In this document: piece by piece, positions 6,424 through 14,502 of the stretch
How positions within the stretch are numbered: the stretch's first letter is position 1
How the letters are laid out: every line of letters begins with the position of its first letter
Virus record (IMG/VR): IMGVR_UViG_3300013306_000038
Coordinates: 1 to 35,013 of that record
DNA: 35,013 nucleotides
Source of the DNA: a virus
Direction: 5' to 3' (one strand)
The notes under the pieces: model-generated
The model's input: only the letters and a program-made list of their open reading frames with translations
Databases searched by the model: none
Told to the model about the DNA's origin: nothing
Position numbers and translations under genes: made by a program

Positions 6424-9345
6424 TCACCCCTGCATTTCCATTAATGGGCCGTCCTTACGTTCTTCTGGCGGTTTGTCCAACCACTTCAGCTTTTTGACGA
6501 TGAACATCGAGATTTCAGGGATCTTCCAAGCGCGCATCAGAAACCATGAGTTGACCGGCGCGCGCTCGACGACTTCCTTAGCAAGCTCTTCGAAGCGTTC
6601 CGGCCTGACTCGAAAGCGAACCGCGTTGTCGGTTGAATCATCGACCATCCACATATCAAGGATCTGCGAAGGGCCTTCATATCGCCGACCGTGGCGCTTC
6701 TTGATTCGGGCCGAATCGTTTTCGTCCAAGATCTCTTTCTTGATCAACTTCGCGATGATCAGAACGTCGCCTTTCTGCCCGTCCTTTGCATCGTTCATAC
6801 CAATGATTTTATCGCCATTGGTGACGCCGACCAAGCGCGGATTTTTATAGAGATGCCCCCATTTCGTGTGCGCTTCAGACAGATCCGCATACTGCACTTC
6901 CGCATTCGCTAGGCTTTCCATCGCCTTCATGATCGCCTTGTGCTCTTTCTTAGGAAGCGGCCCGATCGAAAGCTTCTCGCGACTCTGAATGTATTTCATC
7001 GCCTTGACCGGACCGTATCCCTTCGCGTTCATGATGCCGCCGATCAAGCGCCCGTCCGCGACCTTCCAGTTCATATCTGAAAACGCCGGATCAATCGCGG
7101 TATAACTCACGCCTTCCTTCGCAAGCTCGCGCAAGATCGCAATGGTCTGTTCGTGATCCTTCGCTGATCGTAAGCACGCGGCGGCGAACTCAAGCTTGTG
7201 ATAGCGCTTCAGGTAACACGTCCAATAGGTGACGATTGCATACGAAACCGAGTGCGACAAATTGAACCCGTATGCGCCGAACGTTGCCATCTCTTTCCAA
7301 AGGTTTTCCGCCTTGGGTTCGGGAACGCCGCTTTCAATCGCGCCTTTAACGAAGTCGCCTCGCCACTGGTTCAAATACTCTTCGCCCTTGGACTTGGACA
7401 TGCCCTTACGCACTTCCGATGTCTTCGCCCAATCGAAGCGACCAACCTCGCGCAAGATCGCCATCAATTGCTCTTGATACACGATCACGCCGAACGTGTC
7501 TTTCAAGAACGGTTCAAGCTGTGGCACGTCGTATTTGACCGCGCTCTTCCCATTCGATCGGTTGATGTACGTCGTCGCCATATTCGAGCCCAACGGACCC
7601 GGGCGCGCAAGTGCGGTCAAGTTCACGATCTTGTTGAACTCATCGACCGCGTTCATCTGCTTGGTGACGCCACGCAATGCGCTGCCTTCGAACTGGAATA
7701 CCCCTGAAACCTTGTCGTCGGTCAGGATCTTCAATACTTCAGGGTCATCGAGCTTGAGCGAATAAAGCTCTTCAGCGGTGACAACGTTCGCATCTTCGAT
7801 GATGCCAAGCGTGCGCAATCCCAATGCATCGATCTTCAACAGGTTCAATTGTTCCGCGTCAACCTTATCGATCTGCGGAATGCCTTCCTCGCTCACGGTG
7901 CAATAGTCGCTCACGGGATCGTTACAGACGATGATCCCCGCCGCATGAACGCCACTGTGGGATTCGTGAAGCTCGATGCCAACCATGCACGCGGCGGCAG
8001 CAGGATAGCGTTTCTTGAACGTCTGCCCTTGCGGCGTCTTTTCAAAGGTATCTTCGAGCGCATGACCGTATCGCGGATCGCCTTGCGGATATTCGATCAG
8101 GGCGTTTACAACCTGAAAATTATCGTCGATAGGAATCCGGAACTTCTTTCCAACTTGCGGCATGATCGAGCGCGGTTGCAAGGTGCTGACGCTGCCAAGT
8201 TTCGAGACGCGATCGACCCCATATTTTTCTTTCAGATAATCGAACACCATGAAGCGCTTCGTGTCCGAAAAATCGATATCGATATCAGGCCAATCACTGC
8301 GCGACACGTCAATGAAGCGCTGGAACAAAAGCTTGTGCGGGATCGGGTCAACCTCCGTGATCCCGATCAGATAGCAAACGAGAGAACCTGCAGAACTGCC
8401 GCGCGCTGGCCCGACTAGCATATGCTGTTTCGCGAACTGAATCAGGTCGGCGACCACGATAAAATAACTATCGAATCCCTTCGCCTTGATCTGCTTAAGC
8501 TCTTCCGCGAGACGATCCTTGTATTCCTTTGTCCACTTGTCGATGTGACCACGCTTCAGGCGCGACTTGCGACCGACTTCACACAGCGCAGCAAGATCGC
8601 CTTCAACGTTGATGATCGGCGCGCGCTGCAGCTTTGTATCTTTGAGCAAGTCTTGGATCTTGAACGCGTTCTCGATGCCGGAATCGAACTCTTCGCGCGT
8701 CATGATGTGTTTAAGCTGCGACCAGATCTCTTCAACGGTCGCGATATGGCGCATGCCAACCGACTCGCGGACTTCCCACGAGTACGCGTTCGAGCGATGC
8801 GCCGTCGATGGCATGTCGTTGTAAGACGTAATGACGATCGGGATTCCGGTCACGCGATGATGATAAATGCCACGTGCGGCAAGCAAGAAGCTCGACGGAT
8901 TGATGTCGATGAAATCGTAATCGCCATAGTGCAGCGAATCGATCGCGCCGCCCGGGAACTTGATCAACCCGCCGTCTTGCATGAAGCCCGGTTGCACGCC
9001 AAACACGTCTCGCGTCAGACCCTTGGTCTTCGCTGATAGCGTGGTCAGGTTATAGAGCGCTTTCGTATCCTTCGCCAAGACCCAAGCGAGGGGCTTGGCG
9101 GTCTTCGGGTCGCCTGCTTCGTCCATCGTCACGATCGGGATCTCGCAACCGTACAGCGGCACGATTCCGGCCTTTCCCGCCGCCTTCTCGAACTTGGCAT
9201 GACCCCATGTATTGAAATCAACGATCGCCGCGCTGGTTGACCCGATCGCTTTCAGGTGCTCGACCACTTCCGGGATGCGTCCGTATGCGTGGCGGAAAGA
9301 AAAACCGGTTCGAACGCGCAGTTGGGGGAAATTATTGGAAGGCAT
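6424..9345 (-). CDS. DNA polymerase III alpha subunit (C-family replicative polymerase)
   Basis: The start chosen is the ATG at 9345 (973 residues), with GGAA upstream and a 14-base overlap with the exonuclease gene; the open frame upstream has no homology-like sequence. C-family motifs are complete: G-P-A-R-G-S-S-A-G-S-L-V (312-323), the acidic pair in P-D-I-D-I-D-F-S (353-360), the third acidic residue in L-L-K-I-D-A-L-G-L-R-T-L (D506), A-R-P-G-P-L (580-585), V-I-V-Y-Q-E-Q-L-M (620-628) and Y-G-F-N-L-S-H-S-V-S-Y-A (692-703). The N-terminal PHP domain (1-75) lacks the metal-binding HxH motif (it reads L-R-V-R-T), so it should not proofread. The protein is shorter than E. coli DnaE (1160). 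It is the main phage replicase, with proofreading supplied by the neighbouring exonuclease. Confidence 0.95.
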   Translation of the reverse strand: MPSNNFPQLRVRTGFSFRHAYGRIPEVVEHLKAIGSTSAAIVDFNTWGHAKFEKAAGKAGIVPLYGCEIPIVTMDEAGDPKTAKPLAWVLAKDTKALYNLTTLSAKTKGLTRDVFGVQPGFMQDGGLIKFPGGAIDSLHYGDYDFIDINPSSFLLAARGIYHHRVTGIPIVITSYNDMPSTAHRSNAYSWEVRESVGMRHIATVEEIWSQLKHIMTREEFDSGIENAFKIQDLLKDTKLQRAPIINVEGDLAALCEVGRKSRLKRGHIDKWTKEYKDRLAEELKQIKAKGFDSYFIVVADLIQFAKQHMLVGPARGSSAGSLVCYLIGITEVDPIPHKLLFQRFIDVSRSDWPDIDIDFSDTKRFMVFDYLKEKYGVDRVSKLGSVSTLQPRSIMPQVGKKFRIPIDDNFQVVNALIEYPQGDPRYGHALEDTFEKTPQGQTFKKRYPAAAACMVGIELHESHSGVHAAGIIVCNDPVSDYCTVSEEGIPQIDKVDAEQLNLLKIDALGLRTLGIIEDANVVTAEELYSLKLDDPEVLKILTDDKVSGVFQFEGSALRGVTKQMNAVDEFNKIVNLTALARPGPLGSNMATTYINRSNGKSAVKYDVPQLEPFLKDTFGVIVYQEQLMAILREVGRFDWAKTSEVRKGMSKSKGEEYLNQWRGDFVKGAIESGVPEPKAENLWKEMATFGAYGFNLSHSVSYAIVTYWTCYLKRYHKLEFAAACLRSAKDHEQTIAILRELAKEGVSYTAIDPAFSDMNWKVADGRLIGGIMNAKGYGPVKAMKYIQSREKLSIGPLPKKEHKAIMKAMESLANAEVQYADLSEAHTKWGHLYKNPRLVGVTNGDKIIGMNDAKDGQKGDVLIIAKLIKKEILDENDSARIKKRHGRRYEGPSQILDMWMVDDSTDNAVRFRVRPERFEELAKEVVERAPVNSWFLMRAWKIPEISMFIVKKLKWLDKPPEERKDGPLMEMQG

Positions 9346-9871
9346 TGTAAATTCCGATTTTCTTGCAGATCTCGTGAAGGCGCAAAACGTCATCCATGCC
9401 TCGATGCTTCTGTTCGTATTCGCCGACCAGTTCACGATAAAGATCGATCAGCTTCACGCGCTTTCCATACTGATGGTAGGTTTGCTCGACCGTGCAGATT
9501 TCGATCTTGGGAAAGTGAATCGATTCGAGCGTGAGATCGCGGCGGGTCAAATCGAAATACAACATCGATTTATCGAAGTTGGCGTTGTGGGCGATCGATG
9601 CATCGGCTTGAACGAAGAACCCGCCAAGCTTGCTGACGTACTCGCCGATGTCGGGCTTGCCCTTCAAGTCTTCGTTCTTAAGGCCCGTGATTTCAGTAAT
9701 GATGTCTTCGATCGCGATACCCGGATCACAAATGAATTCGAGCGTATCGATCACAGAAACGCCGTCAGTGATGATGCCGCCGAACTCGATGATCCGGGGT
9801 TGCTGTTCAATGGGCGCGTCGGGATGATCCGGTAATCCAGTCGTTTCAGTGTCGTATACGGCGAAGAGCAT
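9332..9871 (-). CDS. DnaQ-like DEDDh 3'-5' exonuclease
   Basis: This 179-residue protein has all three exonuclease motifs. Exo I is Y-D-T-E-T-T-G-L (D7, E9), Exo II is A-H-N-A-N-F-D (D100), and Exo III is H-R-G-M-D-D (H156, with D161 at the usual H-x4-D spacing). This makes it a DEDDh enzyme like the epsilon proofreading subunit of Pol III. It directly precedes, and overlaps by 14 bases, the alpha subunit gene whose PHP domain looks inactive, so it very probably serves as that polymerase's proofreader. An AGAAAAGGAA ribosome site and a small leader hairpin (9899-9914) precede it. Confidence 0.92.
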   Translation of the reverse strand: MLFAVYDTETTGLPDHPDAPIEQQPRIIEFGGIITDGVSVIDTLEFICDPGIAIEDIITEITGLKNEDLKGKPDIGEYVSKLGGFFVQADASIAHNANFDKSMLYFDLTRRDLTLESIHFPKIEICTVEQTYHQYGKRVKLIDLYRELVGEYEQKHRGMDDVLRLHEICKKIGIYNAFQ

Positions 9872-9898
9872 GGTGTTCCTTTTCTGTGTGTTCTGTGA

Positions 9899-9914
9899 GC
9901 GGCATCTCTGCCGC
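9899..9914 (-). promoter_or_regulatory. Leader hairpin before the exonuclease gene
   Basis: A perfect 6-bp stem GCGGCA/TGCCGC with a 4-base loop lies in the 61-bp gap between the 9933-10130 gene and the exonuclease start, about 28 bases before the ATG. There is no T-run, so it is more likely a leader structure or mRNA-stability hairpin than a terminator. Confidence 0.4.
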
Positions 9915-9932
9915 CCGTGATTCTACTGCATC

Positions 9933-10130
9933 TTACTGTTCGAGCGCGCTTTCAGTCCACCACGCTTCAACGGCGCGACCGTCCGCCGCCTTGTAGCGAA
10001 CCAGATAGCTGTTTTCCGCCGTGGTGTATTCGGCGCGCCCGATGACGGTTCCCGCTTCGTCAGACGCCTGCAGCTTGACCGATGAACCGAGATCGAATGC
10101 GAAGATGCTGCCTTGATTGATACCCGTCAT
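9933..10130 (-). CDS. Hypothetical small beta-rich protein (65 aa)
   Basis: The sequence alternates short hydrophobic strands and turns (S-S-V-K-L-Q-A-S-D, G-T-V-I-G-R-A-E-Y, N-S-Y-L-V-R-Y-K-A, A-V-E-A-W-W-T-E-S-A-L), which suggests a five-strand SH3/KOW-like barrel. That reading is inference from pattern only. Small beta-barrel proteins of this kind are common in phages with no assigned role. It sits 9 bases downstream of the first HAD phosphatase gene and is probably co-translated with it. Confidence 0.7.
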   Translation of the reverse strand: MTGINQGSIFAFDLGSSVKLQASDEAGTVIGRAEYTTAENSYLVRYKAADGRAVEAWWTESALEQ

Positions 10131-10139
10131 GTGATGCTC

Positions 10140-10979
10140 CTAGTTGTTGAGGGATTTTGCGCCACGGATTGCGATTTGTAGCGCGTCTTCGAGATCGAAC
10201 GTGTTTGGCGTTGCGACCTGAATATGAAAAGTGATCGACCCAAGCTTATACGCGATCGAGATCACTGTTTTGTCATCGGCTTCACGCGCCAGATCGTGAC
10301 CGATCATCAGCGGTTCTTGCTTTTCTTCGAGACCGGGGCGCTTGAGAAGTTCATCGAGCGGCGCGCTCGTGTCCTTTCCTTGTTGGTTCCCCGTGTCATG
10401 ACGCCCTTCGTTCGGGTCGGTATCGAACGACGCCGGATCGAATTCGTGACTGAACGGTGACGGTGCAATTCCGTCCTTGTTCGCAAGGATCGCCGGGATC
10501 TTGTTGTTTGCGAACATCATCAGGTTCTCGTTCAGATCGTCATAGGCCGCGATGACCTTGAACCCGCTGAATTTGTTGCGAGCAACGATCTCGCGCAAGT
10601 GCTTTGCCTTCACAAACGGCGCTTCAGAAAGATCGCCTTCCGGACGCATGCAAAGCTGATACTCGCCAACCGATACCCCGGCCTGTTCGTGCAACCAGAT
10701 CACGGTTTGTTCTGCATACATGATCGGGCGTGCCGTCGATATAACAATCGTGTCACCCCGTTCAAGGTGTTGATGAAGGCGCTCGACGTTTTGCGTGATC
10801 GGTGGATCTTGCAATAGAGCTTCGTTGTATTCGCGGTAGTTTTCGGGAGTGTGCGTTTCGCCGGAGTTGACCGGCTTGACAAGATGAAGGCGCTTCGTGT
10901 GATCGCTTAAGCAACCATCGATATCAAAAAATACTATCGATCCGGACTGCTTATTATTTCTCTTTTTCATGGTGAACAT
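10140..10979 (-). CDS. HAD-superfamily phosphatase (polynucleotide 3'-phosphatase-like)
   Basis: From ATG 10979 the protein has 279 residues; ATG 10970 is an equally possible start, since AAAGG lies close to the first and far from the second. HAD motifs are clear: F-F-D-I-D-G-C-L (D19, D21), I-S-T-A-R-P (80-85) and A-Y-D-D-L-N (D147, D148). The segment C-M-R-P-E-G-D is shared with the next HAD protein, so the two are paralogs. The pattern is that of phage 3'-phosphatases related to the C-terminal domain of T4 Pnkp, acting on DNA or RNA ends. After a disordered linker (about 170-230) an extra C-terminal alpha/beta segment of about 50 residues is unidentified. No kinase domain is present. Confidence 0.85.
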   Translation of the reverse strand: MFTMKKRNNKQSGSIVFFDIDGCLSDHTKRLHLVKPVNSGETHTPENYREYNEALLQDPPITQNVERLHQHLERGDTIVISTARPIMYAEQTVIWLHEQAGVSVGEYQLCMRPEGDLSEAPFVKAKHLREIVARNKFSGFKVIAAYDDLNENLMMFANNKIPAILANKDGIAPSPFSHEFDPASFDTDPNEGRHDTGNQQGKDTSAPLDELLKRPGLEEKQEPLMIGHDLAREADDKTVISIAYKLGSITFHIQVATPNTFDLEDALQIAIRGAKSLNN

Positions 10980-11013
10980 TGACCTTTGGTCTAGGGATAT
11001 TGCGGAGTTTGGT

Positions 11014-11634
11014 TCAGAAGTTGCCGGGCGCGACTTGAAAGCAAGTAACGCCTTCAGCGCGCCACATCGCAACAACCTTATCGCGGTCATCGAACACGCC
11101 TGCAAGGCGCTTGCGCGTCGGTTTGGACATCAGGTTAAGCCACTTGCGCTTAAGCTGTTCATCGGGCGTAAAGTCGCCTTCAGGCCGCATCGTCAGCATG
11201 TCATCGATCTGCTTACGTGGGATGCCAAGAAAGACCACGAGCCAATTCAGTGTTTGCGCGCGAACCTTCGAGTCGCGACCAGACCATATAAGAATCTGGT
11301 TCCCCATGGAGTAAAGCTGAAGGAACATACCGATCACGCCAGCATTCGGCATGTCATCAACGCAAGCTTCGAAGAACGCGTTCCAATCGGGTTTGAATGT
11401 GCGGTCTTTCCAGCGGCCCTTACCGACGCAGTGACGGCAATCGCCATTCCAAGCGCGAAGTTCGCCGTCAGCAGTCTCGCGCCCAATCTTGCTAAACGTG
11501 CCGGTTCCGTTGCAATACGGGCATTCAATGATTGGGGGCTCTACGAGGTGACGGCGATGATCGATCAGCGCGAGCGTGCCATCGAGATCAAAGATATAAA
11601 GCGGGGGTTGCCTCTCAACGTTTGTATGTTGCAT
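11014..11634 (-). CDS. HAD-superfamily phosphatase with DnaJ-like zinc insertion
   Basis: The ATG at 11634 (206 residues) has a strong AAAGGAAAG site and was preferred over upstream in-frame codons. HAD motifs: Y-I-F-D-L-D-G-T-L (D16, D18), I-W-S-G-R-D (116-121) and G-V-F-D-D-R-D (D182, D183). Between motif I and motif II is a pair of C-x2-C-x-G-x-G motifs (C38/C41 and C66/C69) like the zinc-binding repeats of DnaJ, placed where HAD cap domains insert. The shared M-R-P-E-G-D segment marks it as a paralog of the neighbouring HAD protein. It probably removes phosphates from nucleic-acid ends or nucleotides; the substrate is not known. Confidence 0.87.
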   Translation of the reverse strand: MQHTNVERQPPLYIFDLDGTLALIDHRRHLVEPPIIECPYCNGTGTFSKIGRETADGELRAWNGDCRHCVGKGRWKDRTFKPDWNAFFEACVDDMPNAGVIGMFLQLYSMGNQILIWSGRDSKVRAQTLNWLVVFLGIPRKQIDDMLTMRPEGDFTPDEQLKRKWLNLMSKPTRKRLAGVFDDRDKVVAMWRAEGVTCFQVAPGNF

Positions 11635-11797
11635 CTTTCTTTCCTTTGTCAATGGATTCTTGTCGTTCTTTCTCGCAACGTTCATAGATCATCGCGGCCT
11701 TTTGATTATCCTTCAATTCAAGCGCCGCGTATAGTTCAGAATTTGGTGCGGCCCATGTATCTTTGAAAGGTAAGCACTTCTTACGGTTGACTGGCAT
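11615..11797 (-). CDS. Hypothetical small charged protein (60 aa)
   Basis: The ATG at 11797 is preceded by AAGGA at good spacing and overlaps the upstream gene by 17 bases; the stop overlaps the HAD start by 20 bases. The product begins M-P-V-N-R-K-K-C and is rich in lysine and glutamate, with one predicted long helix (E-L-Y-A-A-L-E-L-K-D-N-Q-K-A-A-M-I-Y-E-R-C-E-K-E). No family is recognised. Coupling suggests it is made together with the HAD phosphatase. Confidence 0.65.
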   Translation of the reverse strand: MPVNRKKCLPFKDTWAAPNSELYAALELKDNQKAAMIYERCEKERQESIDKGKKDATYKR

Positions 11798-12359
11798 TTT
11801 TAAGATCCTTGTAATAGCGCTTGATTGCTGCGACGCCGGGATCGTCGGGCGAGATCTCGCCATCAGCAGCTTTGATCACAGCGTCAGTGAATTGTTTCGC
11901 ATCGTAGGCGCGGCAAAGATTCTTGTCGTTGCCAATCACAATAAACCAGCGATCCGCCGCGAGCGAGTGAAAAATCGTGATCTTCGATTCTGGTTCCATG
12001 TTGATGTCGCGCATGGCAACGCCGCGAAGCAAGCCCATGAAACTATCAATGAACGCGTCGGATTTCCAAGTGACGCTTTTCGGCGCTGGCGGTTTGTGTT
12101 TGGGCGTATCGCGAAACCACTTGTAAGGGTCTGGAACTTCACGATCAGGCGCGCCGACCGCGCGAAACTCGATCACATTTTGACCACGAATATGAAATGG
12201 AAAAGGGCGCGGTGACGATACCCATGTAATGCGACGCTCGATCACTTCGAGATAGCGACGCTCGCCGGGCGCAACCTCACGCGGCAGGATCGCGAAAAAC
12301 GGATGCCACTTTGCCAACCGGGCGCGCTCTTGCGCTTCAGTTTCGAAGGTTTGTTTCAC
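11781..12359 (-). CDS. Hypothetical protein (192 aa)
   Basis: The GTG start at 12359 was chosen because AGGA lies at good spacing and because the open frame further upstream crosses an intrinsic terminator (12383-12416), which rules out earlier starts. The protein contains a tryptophan/arginine-rich N-terminal half (W-H-P-F-F-A-I-L-P-R, R-R-Y-L-E-V-I-E-R-R-I-T-W) and a C-terminal part with a possible beta strand pair (K-I-T-I-F-H-S, R-W-F-I-V-I-G-N). No known domain is recognised. It is the first gene after the terminator in this sub-operon. Confidence 0.7.
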   Translation of the reverse strand: MKQTFETEAQERARLAKWHPFFAILPREVAPGERRYLEVIERRITWVSSPRPFPFHIRGQNVIEFRAVGAPDREVPDPYKWFRDTPKHKPPAPKSVTWKSDAFIDSFMGLLRGVAMRDINMEPESKITIFHSLAADRWFIVIGNDKNLCRAYDAKQFTDAVIKAADGEISPDDPGVAAIKRYYKDLKNASQP

Positions 12360-12382
12360 GGTGAGTCCTATTCTTTGGTTTC

Positions 12383-12416
12383 TAAAAAGAGCCCCGACGC
12401 CTGAGAACGTCGGGGC
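12383..12416 (-). terminator. Rho-independent terminator
   Basis: A 9-bp GC-rich perfect stem (arms 12391-12399 and 12408-12416, GCCCCGACG/CGTCGGGGC) with an 8-base loop is followed on the minus strand by TCTTTTTA. It ends transcription after the 12447-12797 gene. Genes further left must then use read-through, antitermination or another promoter. Confidence 0.85.
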
Positions 12417-12446
12417 GAACTTCAATCTTGACCTTGCAGGGCGATT

Positions 12447-12797
12447 CTACTCTTCCTGAGTGATCAGATCCAGATGGTTCATTTCTTCCATCTTGAACAG
12501 ATAGACGCGAATGTCCACGCCGCCAAGCAGCGCTTCGCATTGCTTTTCGATGTCATCGATCGGATAAATCTTGCCGACCTTATAGTTCGCGCGCAAATAT
12601 GCGAGGATTTGACCGCGCGTTGAAATTTCCTGCATTTTGCTGAAAGCGTGCTTTGGCGAAATCAGCTTGATATGCGTCGCACGCTTGCGGCGATGACCGT
12701 TCCCGATCTTCTTGGCTTCCTTGCGCGCGGCAATATCTTGATCACGCTTCAGGTTCGCCGCGATGCGCGCTTGCCGTCGTTCTTCTACGGTTGACAT
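12447..12797 (-). CDS. Hypothetical basic protein, possible winged-helix DNA-binding domain
   Basis: The product has 116 residues. The first 45 are very basic (R-R-Q-A-R-I-A-A-N-L-K-R-D, K-E-A-K-K, H-R-R-K-R). The C-terminal half, from about S58 (S-T-R-G-Q-I-L-A-Y-L-R-A-N-Y-K-V-G) to L-F-K-M-E-E-M-N-H-L-D-L-I, has the helix-turn-helix-like spacing of a small winged-helix domain. That is inference from pattern. A GGGGT ribosome site precedes the ATG, and a promoter with palindromic sequence lies immediately upstream (12827-12857), so it may be a separately controlled regulator. Confidence 0.7.
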   Translation of the reverse strand: MSTVEERRQARIAANLKRDQDIAARKEAKKIGNGHRRKRATHIKLISPKHAFSKMQEISTRGQILAYLRANYKVGKIYPIDDIEKQCEALLGGVDIRVYLFKMEEMNHLDLITQEE

Positions 12798-12826
12798 GAT
12801 TACCCCGATGTATTTTCTATGAAATC

Positions 12827-12857
12827 CGATTCTATCAATTGTTCACGAACTGAACAA
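12827..12857 (-). promoter_or_regulatory. Putative promoter with GTTCA...TGAAC palindrome
   Basis: On the minus strand a TTGTTC -35-like box (near 12852-12857) and a TAGAAT -10 box (12827-12832) frame a spacer holding the dyad GTTCA-CGAAC-TGAAC (12841-12855). The spacer is near the upper limit for sigma-70. The TTCA/TGAA half-sites recall the boxes of the other phage promoters. It would drive the basic protein gene ending at 12447. Confidence 0.4.
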
Positions 12858-12862
12858 TCCGA

Positions 12863-13069
12863 TTATTCAGATTTTTGATTCTTGATCCGTTCGAGCGCGA
12901 ACGATGTGTAAGCAGCGCCGAACCCGGCTCGAAAGCAATATTTCACATCATCGAGCCCGTTATCGGTTCCAGCACCAACCCGGATTCCCCATTTTGTGAA
13001 CATGTACTCAATGAAGCCGGGAAGAAAGATCTCAAGCGCCGCTTCGCATGCCTTCTGTTCATCGTTCAT
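12863..13069 (-). CDS. Hypothetical protein (68 aa)
   Basis: The ATG at 13069 shares ATGA with the stop of the winged-helix-like gene upstream. The product is helical and aromatic-rich (E-I-F-L-P-G-F-I-E-Y-M-F-T-K-W-G, then F-R-A-G-F-G-A-A-Y-T-S-F-A-L-E-R-I). Similar short phage proteins ending in A-x-x-x-G-x-x-A-A are common and unassigned. No domain is recognised. Confidence 0.75.
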   Translation of the reverse strand: MNDEQKACEAALEIFLPGFIEYMFTKWGIRVGAGTDNGLDDVKYCFRAGFGAAYTSFALERIKNQKSE

Positions 13070-13320
13070 AGCTTGCCTATCCTTCCCTTTAGATAAACGT
13101 ATCGGCGACCATCAGACCAAGTGTGATCCGAGATTTCTTCGCCCATTTCACGAAGCGCTTTTGATAACGCCATGTAGCAACCGGGCGGACCGCCGTTCGC
13201 TTGATATCGAAATGCTTTCGGGTAGTCGTCTTGCGGAAAGACTTGATAGGCAAGCTCAAAATACGAAAGCCGTCCGTTCGAAAGCGCGGCGCGAATCCGA
13301 TCCTTGATCTTCATTTTCAT
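13066..13320 (-). CDS. Small winged-helix-like DNA-binding protein
   Basis: The start is ATG 13320 (84 residues, M-K-M-K-I-K-D-R-I-R-A-A-L), two bases after the helicase stop codon; the longer open frame upstream overlaps the helicase and is not supported. Helix-turn-helix followed by a wing is suggested by D-R-I-R-A-A-L-S-N-G-R-L-S-Y-F-E-L-A-Y, then Y-M-A-L-S-K-A-L-R-E-M-G, then W-S-D-G-R-R-Y-V-Y-L-K. That pattern is typical of phage winged-helix proteins. Its DNA target is unknown. It ends in an ATGA overlap with the next gene. Confidence 0.75.
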   Translation of the reverse strand: MKMKIKDRIRAALSNGRLSYFELAYQVFPQDDYPKAFRYQANGGPPGCYMALSKALREMGEEISDHTWSDGRRYVYLKGRIGKL

Positions 13321-13322
13321 GG

Positions 13323-14474
13323 TCAAGCCCGGTACATGGTCAAGCGCAAGATTGCGCGAGTAATGCCCGTATACATCAACTCCGCGTAATTCCCTCGCAT
13401 CGACTCTTCGATCAGCAGGACGTTTTCCCATTCGCTCCCTTGCGACTTGTGAATCGTAAGCGCGCCGCCGAAATCGAATGCGCCCGTGGCCTTGCGTGCT
13501 GGCCCGGCGATGTCTTCGTTCGGGTCGAAACATTGCGGGTTGAACTTGAGCGTGCGGTTCCTGCCGTCCGTGAGCGACCGAATGATGATTCGCTCGCCCG
13601 TGTCTTCATCGTCGTCTTCCCGCTCATAGTCGGGAGCTTTGTCGTATCCGAGAACAATCCCTTGCTCGCCGTTCATGAAGTTCGCGGCATGCTGATTGAA
13701 CAGGCAAACAACCTTTTCGCCGACCATCGGCAATTGCTCGAAATACCCGCGAGCTTTACGAACCTTCTGATTCAGAAAAGTTCGCGTGCTGTTATACCCG
13801 CACAAAATCACGCTGTTTTCCTCGTAGTGTTCCATGAGTTGATCGAGCGGCGCGGCCCCTTGACGAACTCGAACGTCGTCATACTCGCGAACTGGCAGGC
13901 GCTTGCCTTCACGCACGAACATGGACGCCCGAACAATGTTGCCAGTGTTGCGCTCGATCTTGGTCAGCATGAAATCGACGGAATCTTTCTTGAAGAACGG
14001 CGCGGCCTTGACCGGTTGAAGCTGCCCCGTATCACCAAGACCAAGAACCGGGATGCCATGGTTCAACAGCGTGCGCGCGTCATACTCGCCAACCATCGAC
14101 GCTTCGTCACAGATCACGAGCACTGGCCTTTCTCCCAACGAGCCCTTCGCGGCAAAGATCGGATCGCCTTCAGAATCCTCGCCTCGCACGTTATAGACGA
14201 ACTGATGCAGGGTCTTCGCGTACTTACAACCCTTCTGGCGCAAGCGGGAAGCGGCCTTGCCGGTCGGCGCGATGAAGGCGACTTTGAGTTGTCCGCCGCA
14301 CCGTTCCGCGATCTCTTGCGCGACCGATGTTTTACCCGTACCGGCGAACCCGGCGAGAAAGAACGATTGCTTGCGATGCTTCCTGTCATGCCATCCGCGA
14401 AACCACGCAACAACCGCTTCGATTGCGGCCTTCTGGTCTTCGTTGAAATCGACTGCTTTTACATTGGCGTCCAT
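13323..14474 (-). CDS. RecD/Dda-like SF1B DNA helicase
   Basis: This 383-residue helicase has the motifs G-F-A-G-T-G-K-T-S (42-50, Walker A), A-P-T-G-K-A-A-S-R-L (69-78, motif Ia), C-D-E-A-S-M-V (122-128, Walker B), G-L-G-D-T-G-Q-L-Q-P-V (145-155, motif III), T-I-H-K-S-Q-G-S-E-W (motif V region) and Y-T-G-I-T-R-A (368-374, motif VI). These define an SF1B 5'-3' helicase of the RecD2/Dda type. T4 Dda acts in origin firing and in removing proteins from the fork. Here it lies in the same operon as the phage polymerase and probably assists replication or recombination. Length is normal for Dda-type enzymes. Confidence 0.92.
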   Translation of the reverse strand: MDANVKAVDFNEDQKAAIEAVVAWFRGWHDRKHRKQSFFLAGFAGTGKTSVAQEIAERCGGQLKVAFIAPTGKAASRLRQKGCKYAKTLHQFVYNVRGEDSEGDPIFAAKGSLGERPVLVICDEASMVGEYDARTLLNHGIPVLGLGDTGQLQPVKAAPFFKKDSVDFMLTKIERNTGNIVRASMFVREGKRLPVREYDDVRVRQGAAPLDQLMEHYEENSVILCGYNSTRTFLNQKVRKARGYFEQLPMVGEKVVCLFNQHAANFMNGEQGIVLGYDKAPDYEREDDDEDTGERIIIRSLTDGRNRTLKFNPQCFDPNEDIAGPARKATGAFDFGGALTIHKSQGSEWENVLLIEESMRGNYAELMYTGITRAILRLTMYRA

Positions 14475-14502
14475 TTGGAGCTTCCTTGCTTGTGGTTAGG
14501 GG

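Noticed and set aside
9346-9435. Upstream 30-codon extension of the polymerase gene
   Set aside because: It runs inside the exonuclease gene, has no PHP-like sequence, and ATG 9345 has its own ribosome site.
12360-12425. TTG start at 12425 for the 11781 gene
   Set aside because: It would place an intrinsic terminator inside the coding region; GTG 12359 is downstream of the terminator and has AGGA.
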